In this document: positions 40,692 through 52,628 of the stretch, piece by piece | Layout: each line of letters begins with the position of its first letter | Position numbering within the stretch: the first letter of the stretch is position 1 | From: JACVRW01 sp963764665 | GTDB taxonomy: Bacteria > Actinomycetota > Thermoleophilia > Solirubrobacterales > Thermoleophilaceae | Direction: 5' to 3' | Length of the DNA stretch: 63,323 bases | NCBI GenBank assembly: GCA_963764665.1 | Contig: CAVXTL010000018.1 | Location: 1 to 63,323 of the forward strand | Made by a program: the position numbers and the translations under genes | The notes under the pieces: generated by a model | Databases searched by the model: none | What the model was told of the DNA's origin: nothing | Seen by the model: the letters and a program-made list of their open reading frames with translations, nothing else

Positions 40692-41024
40692 GGGTCGTTA
40701 GCTCAATTGGCAGAGCACCGGACTTCAACGAATAGGAGCGCCAGTCGGGAAACCGCTGGTTGGTCGGCGGCTGTTTGCTGGGATCCCCTTAGAGCCTGAG
40801 GTACCGCTCGCGGTGACAATCCTCAGGATTGGGCAATCAGCAGGCAACCCCGTATCCCAAGGGATGCGGGAGAGCCCTCAGAGGCCATACGCCGCCCGCC
40901 CTAACGTCGAGCCGAGGGCGAAGAGATGGTCCAGACCGCAACACCCGTGACCATCGCGGGGGGCCGGTGAGAGCCGGTGCGGCAGGTTAATCCGTGAGAT
41001 CTGGGTTCGAGCCCCAGGCGACCC
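40692..41024 (+). tRNA. tRNA-Lys(TTT) interrupted by a group I intron
   Basis: Exon 1 (40692-40725) begins GGGTCGTTAGCTCAATTGG and ends CCGGACTT, i.e. after U34. Exon 2 (40986-41024) begins TTAATCCGT and ends with T-arm CTGGG/CCCAG and acceptor GCGACCC plus discriminator A. Joined, they give 73 nt with anticodon loop CTTTTAA (anticodon TTT) and acceptor GGGTCGT/GCGACCC. The body closely resembles bacterial tRNA-Lys. One mismatch (C27-U43) remains in the anticodon stem. No other tRNA-Lys is in the window. Confidence 0.88.
40726..40985 (+). ncRNA. Group I intron (IC3-like) in the tRNA-Lys anticodon loop
   Basis: 260 nt with no protein-coding frame. P1: exon CUU (40723-40725) pairs with GAG at 40736-40738, with the u-G wobble at the splice site. 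P element: CGGGAAACCG (40746-40755). Q element: GGCAATCAGCAGGCAA (around 40832-40847). P7: GGCCAT (R) pairs with ATGGTCC (S, 40926-40932). P8: CGCCCT (40897-40902) with AGGGCG (40915-40920), enclosing TAACGTCGAG. The intron ends in G (40985). The stretch CCCTAACGTC...CGAGGGCGAAGAGA...GGTCC is nearly the same as in cyanobacterial tRNA-Leu(UAA) introns, with P7 compensatory changes. Self-splicing is expected. Confidence 0.9.
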
Positions 41025-41025
41025 A

Positions 41026-42078
41026 CTAGGCGCTCGGCACGGCCGTGCGGCGGGCGAGCTCCGCGCGCACCGCCGGCGCCACCTCCGTGCCGAGCAGCTC
41101 GATCGCCCGCATCACCTGGTCGTGCGCCAGGTCCCCGACGCTCATCTGCGCGAGATAGCGGTCGTGGCCGAAGAGCTCGTGCTGGTAGAGGATCTTCTCG
41201 ACCACCTCCTCCGGGCTGCCCACCACCAGCGCGCCGCGCGGCGAGCGCAGGAAGTCGAACTGCTCGCGCGTCATCGGCGACCAGCCGCGCTCGCGGCCGA
41301 TCCTGGTCATCATCCCGGCGTAGGCGGGGAAGAACTCGCGGGCGGCCTGCTCGGAGGTGTCCGCCACGTAGGTGTGCGAGTTGATGCTCACCGGGAGCCG
41401 GGCGGGGCCCTGCCCGGCCTGGCGGGCGGCGTCGCGGTACAGCTGCACCATCGGGGCGAAGCGCGCCGGCTCCCCGCCGATGATCGCCAGCGCCAGCGGC
41501 AGTCCCAGGCCCGCGGCTCGAACAATCGACTGCGGCGAGCCGCCCACAGCGACCCAGACCGGCAGCGGATCCTGAACCGGCCGCGGGTACACCCCGGCGT
41601 CGGTGAGCCCGGCGCGGTGGCGCCCCGACCATGTGACCCGCTCCGAGTCGCGCAGGGCCAGCAGCAGCTCGAGCTTCTCGGCGAACAGCTCGTCGTAGTC
41701 GTCGAGGTCGTAGCCGAACAGCGGGAACGACTCGATGAACGAGCCGCGGCCGACCATGATCTCCGCACGTCCGCCGGAGAGCAGGTCGATCGTCGCGAAG
41801 TCCTGGAACACGCGGACCGGGTCGTCGGAGCTCAGCACCGTCACCGCGCTCGTGAGACGGATCCGCTCCGTGCGCGCGGCGATCGCGGCAAGCGCGACGG
41901 CTGGTGAGGAGACCGCGAAGTCGGGACGGTGGTGCTCCCCCACGCCGAACACGTCGAGGCCCACCTGCTCCGCCAGCTCCGCCTCCTCCAGCAGGTTGCG
42001 CATCCGGCGCTCGGGCGTCACGTCCGAAGCGCGCGCGGACATGGGCAACTCGGCGAAGGTGTAGAGGCCGAGCTCCAT
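41026..42078 (-). CDS. LLM-class (luciferase-like) flavin-dependent oxidoreductase
   Basis: 350 residues from ATG 42078. TIM-barrel luciferase-like features: ELGLYTFAEL at the start, GLDVFGVGEHHRPDFAVSSP, TERIRLTSAVTVLSSDDPVR, DLLSGGRAEIMVGRGSFIESF, and SPEEVVEKILYQHELFGHDR. It would use reduced flavin (FMNH2 or F420H2) to oxidise an unknown substrate. The stop codon lies 1 nt from the 3' end of tRNA-Lys on the other strand. The ArsR gene lies 20 nt upstream in the same direction, so the pair probably forms an operon repressed by ArsR. Confidence 0.9.
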   Translation of the reverse strand: MELGLYTFAELPMSARASDVTPERRMRNLLEEAELAEQVGLDVFGVGEHHRPDFAVSSPAVALAAIAARTERIRLTSAVTVLSSDDPVRVFQDFATIDLLSGGRAEIMVGRGSFIESFPLFGYDLDDYDELFAEKLELLLALRDSERVTWSGRHRAGLTDAGVYPRPVQDPLPVWVAVGGSPQSIVRAAGLGLPLALAIIGGEPARFAPMVQLYRDAARQAGQGPARLPVSINSHTYVADTSEQAAREFFPAYAGMMTRIGRERGWSPMTREQFDFLRSPRGALVVGSPEEVVEKILYQHELFGHDRYLAQMSVGDLAHDQVMRAIELLGTEVAPAVRAELARRTAVPSA

Positions 42079-42098
42079 CAGACCTACCGCCGGGCCGG

Positions 42099-42497
42099 CT
42101 AGGGAGCGGGGCGAAGCTGGTGCGAGGCGACCGCCGCGGCCTGGGCGGCCACACCCGCGCTGGCCGCTGCCAGCACCGGCGGCATCGGCCGGGCGCGCTC
42201 GCCGGCCAGGACCGCGTCGAGCAGACCCGGGAAGCGAGCGCTGAGGTCGTCCCGGCGCAGGGACAGCAGGCGCTTGCGGCCGTCGGGACGGGTGCGAACC
42301 ACGCCGGCCTCGCGCAGCACGCGGAAGTGGTGTGAGAGCGTGGCCTTGGAAAGGCCGAGCTCGAATCTGCCGCACGACCACTCCTCGGTTCCAGCGGCCA
42401 GGCGCCTGACTATCTCGAGCCGGGCCGGGTCGCTGAGGGCGTGGAGCACGGAGGGAAGTTCGAGCTCCTCGCGGGGTGGGTGGTGGGGCTCTCTCAT
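42099..42497 (-). CDS. ArsR family winged-helix repressor
   Basis: 132 residues from ATG 42497. The winged-helix core is LPSVLHALSDPARLEIVRRL, CGRFELGLSKATLSHHFRVL, and VRTRPDGRKRLLSLRRDDL. A single Cys near the recognition helix (EEWSCGRFEL) lacks the CxC metal-binding pair of ArsR itself, so it more likely senses an organic ligand or redox state. The C-terminal Ala-rich tail is unusual. Its promoter holds a perfect 7-bp palindrome. Likely autorepresses and controls the LLM oxidoreductase downstream. Confidence 0.9.
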   Translation of the reverse strand: MREPHHPPREELELPSVLHALSDPARLEIVRRLAAGTEEWSCGRFELGLSKATLSHHFRVLREAGVVRTRPDGRKRLLSLRRDDLSARFPGLLDAVLAGERARPMPPVLAAASAGVAAQAAAVASHQLRPAP

Positions 42498-42527
42498 GGG
42501 CGAGAAGAAGGCGTCCGCTTGCCTCCT

Positions 42528-42558
42528 ACTGTAGCGACCGTTCGATGAATGTCGAACG
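42528..42558 (-). promoter_or_regulatory. arsR promoter with palindromic operator
   Basis: Minus strand: TTCGAC (42556-42551), 17-nt spacer, TACAGT (42533-42528). A perfect inverted repeat CGTTCGA (42539-42545) / TCGAACG (42552-42558), spaced by TGAATG, overlaps the -35 and spacer. Palindromes of this TTCGA...TCGAA type are the usual ArsR-family targets. Confidence 0.7.
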
Positions 42559-42595
42559 CCTAGAGGTTTCCGCAAAATGCGACCGCGGCGGCGTG

Positions 42596-44194
42596 TCAGT
42601 GCCGGAAGTGGCGGCGAGCCGTGAAGACCATCGCCACGCCCGCCTCGTCGCACGCGTCCACAACGTCCGAGTCGCGACGCGAGCCTCCGGGCTGGATGAT
42701 CGCGCGCACTCCCGCCTCGATCGCCATCTTGGGTCCGTCGGCGAACGGGAAGAAGGCATCGGACGCCATCACCGCGCCGGTGAGCTCGATATCGGCGGCG
42801 GCGGCCTTGTCCACGGCGATGCGCACGGAGTCCACTCGGCTCATCTGGCCGGCGCCGATGCCGGCGGTGGCGAGGCCCTTCGACAGGACGATCGCGTTCG
42901 AGCGCACGTGCTTGCAGACGCCCATCGCGAAAACGAGCTCGCCCCACTCCTCCTCGGTGGGGGTTCGCTGCGTGACGGCGCGCATCTCCTCCCGCGACTC
43001 GAGTCCCGTGTCGCGGTCCTGCACGAGCAGGCCGCCGCGCACGCGCTTCATGTCGTGCTCGGTGATCGGCGAGCGGCGGCGCTCCTGGTTCTCCATCAGC
43101 CGCACGTCGGGCTTGGCCTGGAGGATCTCGAGCGCCTCGTCGGAGAAGCCCGGGGCGAGCACCGCCTCGAGGAACAGCGAGTTCAGGCGCTCGGCGAGCG
43201 AGCGCTCGACCTTCCGGTTGAAGCAGAACACGCCGCCGTAGGCGCTCTGGCGGTCGGTGGCGAGCGCCAGCTCGAAGGCGTCGTCCTGGTGCGCGGCCAC
43301 GGCCGCGCCGCACGGGTTGTTGTGCTTGATGATCGCGACGGCCGGCAGCTCGTACTCGTCCACCAGCCGGCGTCCGGAGTCGAGATCCAGGAGGTTGTTG
43401 AACGACAGCTCCTTGCCGTGGAGCTTCGCTACCATCGAGAGCAGGTGCGTACGCGCGCCGACCTCCGCGTAGAAGGCCGCGCGCTGATGCGGGTTCTCCC
43501 CGTAGGGAAGATCGAGGACCTTCTCGAGCGACATCGTGTACTGCGCCGGGAAATCGTCCTCGCGCTCCGCGAACCAGCGCGCGATCGCGGTGTCGTAGCG
43601 GGCGGTGTAGGCGAACGCCTCGAGCGCGAGGCTCTCGCGCGTGCGGTCGGACAGCTTGCCCTCGCTCTCGCGGAGCTCGGCGAGCACCGCGTCGTAGCTC
43701 TCGGGCGAGACCACCACCGCGGCGTAGTCGTGGTTCTTCGCGGCCGCGCGGATGAGCGTGGGGCCGCCCACGTCGATGTTCTCGATCACGTCCTTCTCGT
43801 CCACCCCGCGGCGGGAGGACACGCGCTCGAAGGGATAGAGGTTCACGCACACGAGGTCGATCGGATCGATGTCGTGCTCGTCGAGCGTCTGCACGTGCTC
43901 CTCGCTCGAGCGCACCGCGAGCAGGCCCGCGTGTATGTGCGGGTGGAGCGTCTTGACGCGGCCGTCGAGGATCTCGGGGAAGCCGGTGTAGTCCTCGACG
44001 GACCTGATCGGGATGCCCTCCTCGCGGAGCTCCTTGGCGGTGCCGCCCGTGGACACGATCTCGATCCCCAGCTCGGACAGCCCGCGCGCGAAGTCCACCA
44101 GGCCGCGCTTGTCGGAGACCGACAGCAGCGCCCGCCGGACGACGACCTCGCCGGGCGCGACGGGCTCGGCGCCGCCCTTAGTCTCGCTCGCCAT
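42596..44194 (-). CDS. purH: Bifunctional AICAR formyltransferase / IMP cyclohydrolase
   Basis: 532 residues from ATG 44194, which overlaps the purN end by 17 nt; TTG at 44206 would add four residues. Residues ~15-215 are the IMP cyclohydrolase domain (RRALLSVSDKRGLVDFARGL, VSTGGTAKELREEGIP, GRVKTLHPHIHAGLLA). The C-terminal AICAR transformylase domain has LPYGENPHQRAAFY, AIIKHNNPCGAAVA (catalytic Lys-His) and ASDAFFPFADGP, ending FTARRHFRH. It catalyses the final two steps of IMP synthesis. Co-transcribed with purN upstream. Confidence 0.97.
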   Translation of the reverse strand: MASETKGGAEPVAPGEVVVRRALLSVSDKRGLVDFARGLSELGIEIVSTGGTAKELREEGIPIRSVEDYTGFPEILDGRVKTLHPHIHAGLLAVRSSEEHVQTLDEHDIDPIDLVCVNLYPFERVSSRRGVDEKDVIENIDVGGPTLIRAAAKNHDYAAVVVSPESYDAVLAELRESEGKLSDRTRESLALEAFAYTARYDTAIARWFAEREDDFPAQYTMSLEKVLDLPYGENPHQRAAFYAEVGARTHLLSMVAKLHGKELSFNNLLDLDSGRRLVDEYELPAVAIIKHNNPCGAAVAAHQDDAFELALATDRQSAYGGVFCFNRKVERSLAERLNSLFLEAVLAPGFSDEALEILQAKPDVRLMENQERRRSPITEHDMKRVRGGLLVQDRDTGLESREEMRAVTQRTPTEEEWGELVFAMGVCKHVRSNAIVLSKGLATAGIGAGQMSRVDSVRIAVDKAAAADIELTGAVMASDAFFPFADGPKMAIEAGVRAIIQPGGSRRDSDVVDACDEAGVAMVFTARRHFRH

Positions 44195-44825
44195 CCACGA
44201 TCTCAAGCATCCGGGGGTTGCCCGGGACGGGACGGACCCGCCCCTCGGCTATCAGGCGTACGGCACGCGGCAACAACCGGTGCTCCACCTCGTGAACGCG
44301 CTCCTCGACCTCAGCGATCCCGCGAGGATAGGGGAGAAGCGGAAACGACTCCTGCAAGACGATCGGGCCGCTGTCCACGCCCTCGTCCACGAGGTGGACC
44401 GTGACCCCCATGACCTTCACTCCGTGCTCGAGCGCCTGCTCGATCGCGCCCACCCCGGGGAAGGCCGGGAGGAGCGAGGGATGCACGTTCAGGATCCGGC
44501 CCGCGAAGCGCCTGATGAACTCCGGGCCGAGCAGCTCCATGAAGCCGGCGAGCACCACCAGGTCCACGGCCAGCCCGTCGAGCCAGTCCCCCAGCGCCTG
44601 GTCGCGCGCCCCGCGGTCGGGGTGGTCGGCGATCGCGAAAACCGCGGTGTCCACCCCGGCGCCGCGGGCGCGCTCGATCCCGCGGGCCTCCGCGCGGCTC
44701 GACGCGACGCCCACCACCTCCATCGCTCCCGCTCCGCCGGCCAGCTCGCGTCCGTGCACGCCGTCGAGGAGGGCCTGGAGATTCGTTCCCTCGCCGGAGA
44801 TCAGTACGGCGATGCGGAACGCCAC
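44178..44825 (-). CDS. purN: Phosphoribosylglycinamide formyltransferase
   Basis: 215 residues. RIAVLISGEGTNLQALLDGV is the GAR-binding N-terminus. The catalytic Asn-His-Asp set is in RILNVHPSLLPAFPG (Asn, His) and HLVDEGVDSGPIVLQE (Asp). It transfers a formyl group from 10-formyl-THF to GAR, the third step of the purine pathway. Start ATG 44825 lies 2 nt after the recQ stop. Overlap with purH indicates translational coupling. Confidence 0.96.
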   Translation of the reverse strand: MAFRIAVLISGEGTNLQALLDGVHGRELAGGAGAMEVVGVASSRAEARGIERARGAGVDTAVFAIADHPDRGARDQALGDWLDGLAVDLVVLAGFMELLGPEFIRRFAGRILNVHPSLLPAFPGVGAIEQALEHGVKVMGVTVHLVDEGVDSGPIVLQESFPLLPYPRGIAEVEERVHEVEHRLLPRAVRLIAEGRVRPVPGNPRMLEIVDGERD

Positions 44826-44827
44826 GG

Positions 44828-46594
<1,767 letters not shown>

Positions 46595-46651
46595 GGCGGA
46601 GAGCCACCCTAGCGCCGTTCGCGGAGGGAGCGGGCGGCCCGTGACACCCCT

Positions 46652-46681
46652 TTGACACAGGGTGCGAAGAAGTCGCATACT
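46652..46681 (+). promoter_or_regulatory. Promoter deciding a leaderless GTG start
   Basis: TTGACA (46652-46657), 18-nt spacer, CATACT (46676-46681). The -10 ends 7 nt before GTG 46689, so the mRNA should begin at that GTG. The earlier in-frame start at 46662 would lie inside the promoter and is therefore rejected. Confidence 0.65.
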
Positions 46682-46688
46682 CGCCCTC

Positions 46689-47078
46689 GTGGGCGCGCTG
46701 ACGGATGTACTGAGACCCCTCTACGCAGCCCGCGACCGCGAGGCCGGCGTGGAGGCGATGCTCGCGATCTGCGACCCCGAGATCGAGTTCAAGCCGGGCG
46801 GACTGTGGCTCGACGACGCCTCGATGCTGCACGGCCGCGAGGAGGTCGCGGAGTTCTTCGGCCGCCTGGCCGACGCCTTCGAGGACATGCACTTCGAGCC
46901 CGAGCGCTTCGAGGAACGCGACGACGCAGTGGCGGTGCTGGTCCGGCTCGAGGTGCGCGGCCGCCACAGCGGCATCGCCGACAGCCGCACGCTCGGGCAC
47001 CTGTGGCGCTTCCGCGACGGCCGGGTGATCGCGATTCGGGCGTTCAACGAGCCCGATGAGGCGTTTGCGGCGCTCTAG
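46689..47078 (+). CDS. SnoaL-like NTF2-fold protein
   Basis: 129 residues from GTG 46689 (start fixed by the promoter directly upstream). The SnoaL-like pattern is DVLRPLYAARDREAGVEAML, CDPEIEFKPGGLWLDDASML, HGREEVAEFFGRLADAFEDM, and LGHLWRFRDGRVIAIRAFNE. No catalytic residues can be named. It is divergent from recQ and converges on purF with a 12-nt gap. It occupies the spot between purF and purN where purM is often found. Confidence 0.82.
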   Translation: MGALTDVLRPLYAARDREAGVEAMLAICDPEIEFKPGGLWLDDASMLHGREEVAEFFGRLADAFEDMHFEPERFEERDDAVAVLVRLEVRGRHSGIADSRTLGHLWRFRDGRVIAIRAFNEPDEAFAAL

Positions 47079-47090
47079 CCGAAGCGGGGC

Positions 47091-48566
47091 TCAGCCGCGG
47101 ACTACGGCGAGCTCTTCGAGCGCGAACTTGCCGTTCGCGGTGTCCGAGTTCTCGAGCGGGTAGTCGCCCGAGAAGCAGGCGTCGCAGTGGGTCGCGCGCG
47201 TGGAGCGGATCGCCTCGTACACGCCGTCGAGCGACAGGTAGTTGAGCGAGTCGCAGCCGAGCTCCCGGGCGATCTCGTCCTCGGTGCGCCCGTGGGCCAC
47301 CATCTCCTGCGTGGTCGACATGTCGACCCCGTAGTGGCAGGTATGCCGGATCGGCGGGGCCGATATGCGCATGTGGATCTCGGCGGCGCCGGCGTCGCGG
47401 AGCATCTTCACGATCTGGCGCGTGGTGTTCCCGCGCACGATGGAGTCGTCCACCACCACCAGGCGCTTGCCCTCCACGACCTCCCGCAGCGGGTTGAACT
47501 TCATCCGCAGGCCGTGCTTGCGCAGCTCCTGGCCGGGCTGGATGAAGGTGCGCGCCACGTAGCGGTTCTTGATCAGGCCGTCGTCGCGCGGGATGCCGGA
47601 GGCCTTGGAGTAGCCGGTGGCCGCGGGGTTGCCCGAGTCGGGCACCGCGATGACCACGTCGGCCTCCGCCGGAGACTCGCGCCAGAGGATCTCGCCCATC
47701 TTGCGGCGCGACACCTGGGTGCGGTTGCCCTCGAGGATCGAGTCGGGCCGCGCGAAGTAGATGTGCTCGAACACGCAGAACGCCTTGCGCTCCGACTCCA
47801 CGACCTGCCGCGTCTCGATCCCGCCCTTGCCGAGCGACACCATCTCGCCCGGGAGCACCTCGCGGAGCAGCTCGGCGCCGATGATGTCGAACGCGCAGCT
47901 CTCGGAGGCCACGCAGTAGCTGTCGCCGAGCATGCCCAGCGACAGCGGGCGCAGCCCGGCGCCGTCGCGGAAGGCCACCACCGAGTCCTTCGTCATCGCG
48001 ACCGTGGAGAAGGCCCCCTTGAGCCTCGGCATCACCTCGGCGAGGGCGTCCTCGATGCGCTCCGCCGGGTGTGTGGAGAGGAGCGCGGCGATGATCTCCG
48101 AGTCGGAGGTGCCCCGGAACTGCACGCCGGCGTCGGTGAGCTCGGCGTGCAGCTCAACGGCGTTGATCAGGTTGCCGTTGTGCGCGAGCGCCACCTGGCG
48201 GCGGTCCGAGCGCCACACCGGCTGGGCGTTCTCCCACGCTGACGACCCGGTGGTGGAGTAGCGCACGTGGCCCACGGCCATCTGCCCGCGCAGCGCGCGC
48301 AGCTTCTCCTCGTCGAACACCTGCGACACAAGCCCCAGGTCGCGCACGGTCATGATGTGGCCCTCGTCCGAGGCGGCGATGCCGGCGGACTCCTGACCGC
48401 GGTGCTGGAGCGCGTACAGGGCGAAGTATGCGAGTCGGGCGACGTCGGACTCCGGCGCGTAAACGCCGAAGACGCCGCACTCGTCGCGAGGACCGTCGCG
48501 GAAATCATCGCTGCGCACCGGGCCACGCCCGCTGCTTGCGCCAGGCTCGAGAAGATCTCTGGTCAT
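47091..48566 (-). CDS. purF: Amidophosphoribosyltransferase
   Basis: 491 residues from ATG 48566. The N-terminal-nucleophile Cys is C30 in RDECGVFGVYAPE, so a 29-residue propeptide must be removed. The glutaminase domain is ALYALQHRGQESAGIA and MAVGHVRYSTTGSS; the PRTase domain has RLVVVDDSIVRGNTTRQIVK. Cysteines in KAFCVFEHIYFARPDS, LGCDSLNYLS and HCDACFSGDYP correspond to the four ligands of the B. subtilis-type [4Fe-4S] cluster. Commits PRPP and glutamine to purine synthesis. Last gene of the minus-strand pur run, 90 nt after purL. Confidence 0.97.
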   Translation of the reverse strand: MTRDLLEPGASSGRGPVRSDDFRDGPRDECGVFGVYAPESDVARLAYFALYALQHRGQESAGIAASDEGHIMTVRDLGLVSQVFDEEKLRALRGQMAVGHVRYSTTGSSAWENAQPVWRSDRRQVALAHNGNLINAVELHAELTDAGVQFRGTSDSEIIAALLSTHPAERIEDALAEVMPRLKGAFSTVAMTKDSVVAFRDGAGLRPLSLGMLGDSYCVASESCAFDIIGAELLREVLPGEMVSLGKGGIETRQVVESERKAFCVFEHIYFARPDSILEGNRTQVSRRKMGEILWRESPAEADVVIAVPDSGNPAATGYSKASGIPRDDGLIKNRYVARTFIQPGQELRKHGLRMKFNPLREVVEGKRLVVVDDSIVRGNTTRQIVKMLRDAGAAEIHMRISAPPIRHTCHYGVDMSTTQEMVAHGRTEDEIARELGCDSLNYLSLDGVYEAIRSTRATHCDACFSGDYPLENSDTANGKFALEELAVVRG

Positions 48567-48656
48567 GGATGGCGGGGGCTCGAAGGGTGACCCGCCTCGA
48601 GGTTCCCTGCTCCGGCAGAGGCTACCAGCGAGGGGGGTCGGCGGTCGCCGGTGCGG

Positions 48657-50827
<2,171 letters not shown>

Positions 50828-50831
<4 letters not shown>

Positions 50832-51508
50832 GCGGTGGCGACCAGCTCGTCCACGTGCGCCACGAGCGAGGCGAACAGCACGCCGCCGTCGGCCGACCCC
50901 GTGAGCGGATCGACCGCGTGCTCGGGATGCGGCATCAGGCCCAGCACGTTGCGGTCCCGGTTGCACACCGCGGCGATGTCGCGGAGCGAGCCGTTGGGGT
51001 TCTGCCCCGCGGCGTAGCGGAGCATCACCTGGTCGTTCGCCTCGAGCTCGTCCAGCGTGTCCTCCGGGGCGTAGTAGCGGCCGGTGGTGTGCTTGACCGG
51101 AATCGACAGGCGGTCGCCCGCGGCGCTCGCGCGCGTGAACGGCGAGTCGGCGCTCACCACCTCCACGTCCACCTGCCTGCAGATGAAGCGCAGCGAGTCG
51201 TTGGGGAGCAGCGCGCCCGGCAGCAGCCCTGCCTCGCAGAGCACCTGGAAGCCGTTGCAGATGCCGAGCACCGGTCCGCCCGCGCGCGCGAAGTCGGCCA
51301 CCGCCTCCATGGCGGGCGAGAAGCGCGCGATCGCGCCCGCGCGCAGGTAGTCCCCGTAGGAGAAGCCGCCGGGCACCACCACGGCGTCCACGCCATCCAG
51401 GTCGCGGTCCCCGTGCCAGATCAGCTCGGCCTCCGCGTAGCGCCGGCAGGCGAGCAGGGCGTCCACCTCGTCGCAGCTCCCGGGGAAGCGCAGGACGCCG
51501 AACCTCAC
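50828..51508 (-). CDS. purQ: Phosphoribosylformylglycinamidine synthase subunit PurQ (glutaminase)
   Basis: 226 residues from GTG 51508, overlapping the purS stop by 4 nt. Class I glutamine amidotransferase triad: Cys in VLGICNGFQVLCEAG, His and Glu in LMPHPEHAVDPLTGS. VRFGVLRFPGSCDEVDAL starts the protein. It supplies ammonia to PurL through the PurS-bridged complex. The frame stays open upstream of the GTG through purC but without homology. Confidence 0.96.
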
Positions 51509-51741
51509 CCGGCCACGTCCTCCAGCACTACCACCTCGTAATCCTCGATCAGCGGGTTGGCCAGCAGCCGCTCGCACATCTCCGGCACCTGCGCCGGGTC
51601 GTCCACCTCGAGCTCGACCAGGCGGCCGACCTTCACGTCCGACACGCCGCCGAACCCGAGCGCCCTGAGGGCCCGCTCCACCGTCTGCCCGGATGGGTCG
51701 AGGATGCCCTCCTTCGGCCGGATGAGCACCCTCGCGGTCAT
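51505..51741 (-). CDS. purS: Phosphoribosylformylglycinamidine synthase subunit PurS
   Basis: 78 residues, normal for PurS. RVLIRPKEGILDPSGQTVER, ALGFGGVSDVKVGRLVELEV and CERLLANPLIEDYEVVVLED give the full small alpha/beta dimer fold. PurS bridges PurL and PurQ to form the ammonia channel. Overlaps purC and purQ by 4 nt each. Confidence 0.96.
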   Translation of the reverse strand: MTARVLIRPKEGILDPSGQTVERALRALGFGGVSDVKVGRLVELEVDDPAQVPEMCERLLANPLIEDYEVVVLEDVAG

Positions 51742-52628
51742 CCGCCCGAACGCTCGAGCCAGGCCCCGAAGGGCTCATCGGTGATGCGCTCGTAGGCCTC
51801 CTGGTAGCGCTGCCGGGTGCCCTCCACGACCTCAGGCGGCACCGGCGGCGCCGGCGGCGACTTGTCCCAGCCCGAGCCCGCCGCCCAGTCACGCACGAAC
51901 TGCTTGTCGAAACTCGGCTGCCCGCGACCGGGCTCGTACCCGTCCACCGGCCAGAAGCGCGAGGAGTCGGGGGTGAGCACCTCGTCGCCGAGCACGATCG
52001 TGCCGTCGGGGCGGCGGCCGAACTCGAACTTGGTGTCGGCCAGGATGATCCCGCGCTCGCGCGCGTGGCGCGCGCCATGCTCGTAGATGGCCAGCGACAG
52101 GCGCCGCAGCTCCTCGAGCAGAGCACGGTCGCCCACGATCTCGGCCGCCCGGTCGAAGTCCACGTTCTCGTCGTGGTCGCCCAGCTCGGCCTTGGTGGCC
52201 GGCGTGAAGATCGGCTCGGGGAGCTGCTCCGACTCGCTCAGCCCGCCTGGCAGCTCGATCCCGCAGACGGCGCCCGAGGACTGGTAGTCCTTCCAGCCCG
52301 AGCCCGTGATGTACCCGCGCACCACGCACTCCACGGGCACCATCTCGAGCCGCTCGACCAGCATCCCGCGACCGCGCACGTCCTCCGGCACGTCCGTGTA
52401 GGAGACGAGGTGGTTGGGGCACAGCTGCTCGGTGTGGGCGAGCCAGAAGGCGGTCAGCCCGGTGAGCATCTTGCCCTTGTCGGGGATCGGCGTGGGGTGC
52501 ACCACGTCGTACGTCGAGATGCGGTCGGAGACCACCATCAGCAGCCGGTCGGGACCGGCGCTGTAGATGTCCCTGACCTTGCCCTGGGAGACGAGTTCGA
52601 GGCCCGGAAGAGCGGCGGCGTCGGTCAC
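51738..52628 (-). CDS. purC: SAICAR synthetase (phosphoribosylaminoimidazole-succinocarboxamide synthase)
   Basis: 296 residues. ELVSQGKVRDIYSAGPDRLL is the N-terminal ATP-binding strand pair, followed by RISTYDVVHPTPIPDKGKML, VECVVRGYITGSGWKDYQSS and LADTKFEFGRRPDGTIVLGD, the SAICAR synthetase signatures 1 and 2. It condenses CAIR with aspartate. The gene overlaps the EamA-type transporter upstream frame by 4 nt (52625-52628) and purS by 4 nt. Confidence 0.97.
   Translation of the reverse strand: MTDAAALPGLELVSQGKVRDIYSAGPDRLLMVVSDRISTYDVVHPTPIPDKGKMLTGLTAFWLAHTEQLCPNHLVSYTDVPEDVRGRGMLVERLEMVPVECVVRGYITGSGWKDYQSSGAVCGIELPGGLSESEQLPEPIFTPATKAELGDHDENVDFDRAAEIVGDRALLEELRRLSLAIYEHGARHARERGIILADTKFEFGRRPDGTIVLGDEVLTPDSSRFWPVDGYEPGRGQPSFDKQFVRDWAAGSGWDKSPPAPPVPPEVVEGTRQRYQEAYERITDEPFGAWLERSGG

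Noticed and set aside
40692..41024. tRNA-Sec reading of the unspliced CTTCAA loop
   Set aside because: A TCA anticodon would need the intron's first bases as loop, but the tRNA body is a 7-bp-acceptor tRNA-Lys type without the long extra arm of tRNA-Sec. Exon 2 with TTAATCCG restores a normal Lys loop.
46662..46688. Earlier GTG start for the SnoaL-like gene at 46662
   Set aside because: It lies between the -35 (46652) and -10 (46676) of a good promoter, so it could not be in the mRNA.
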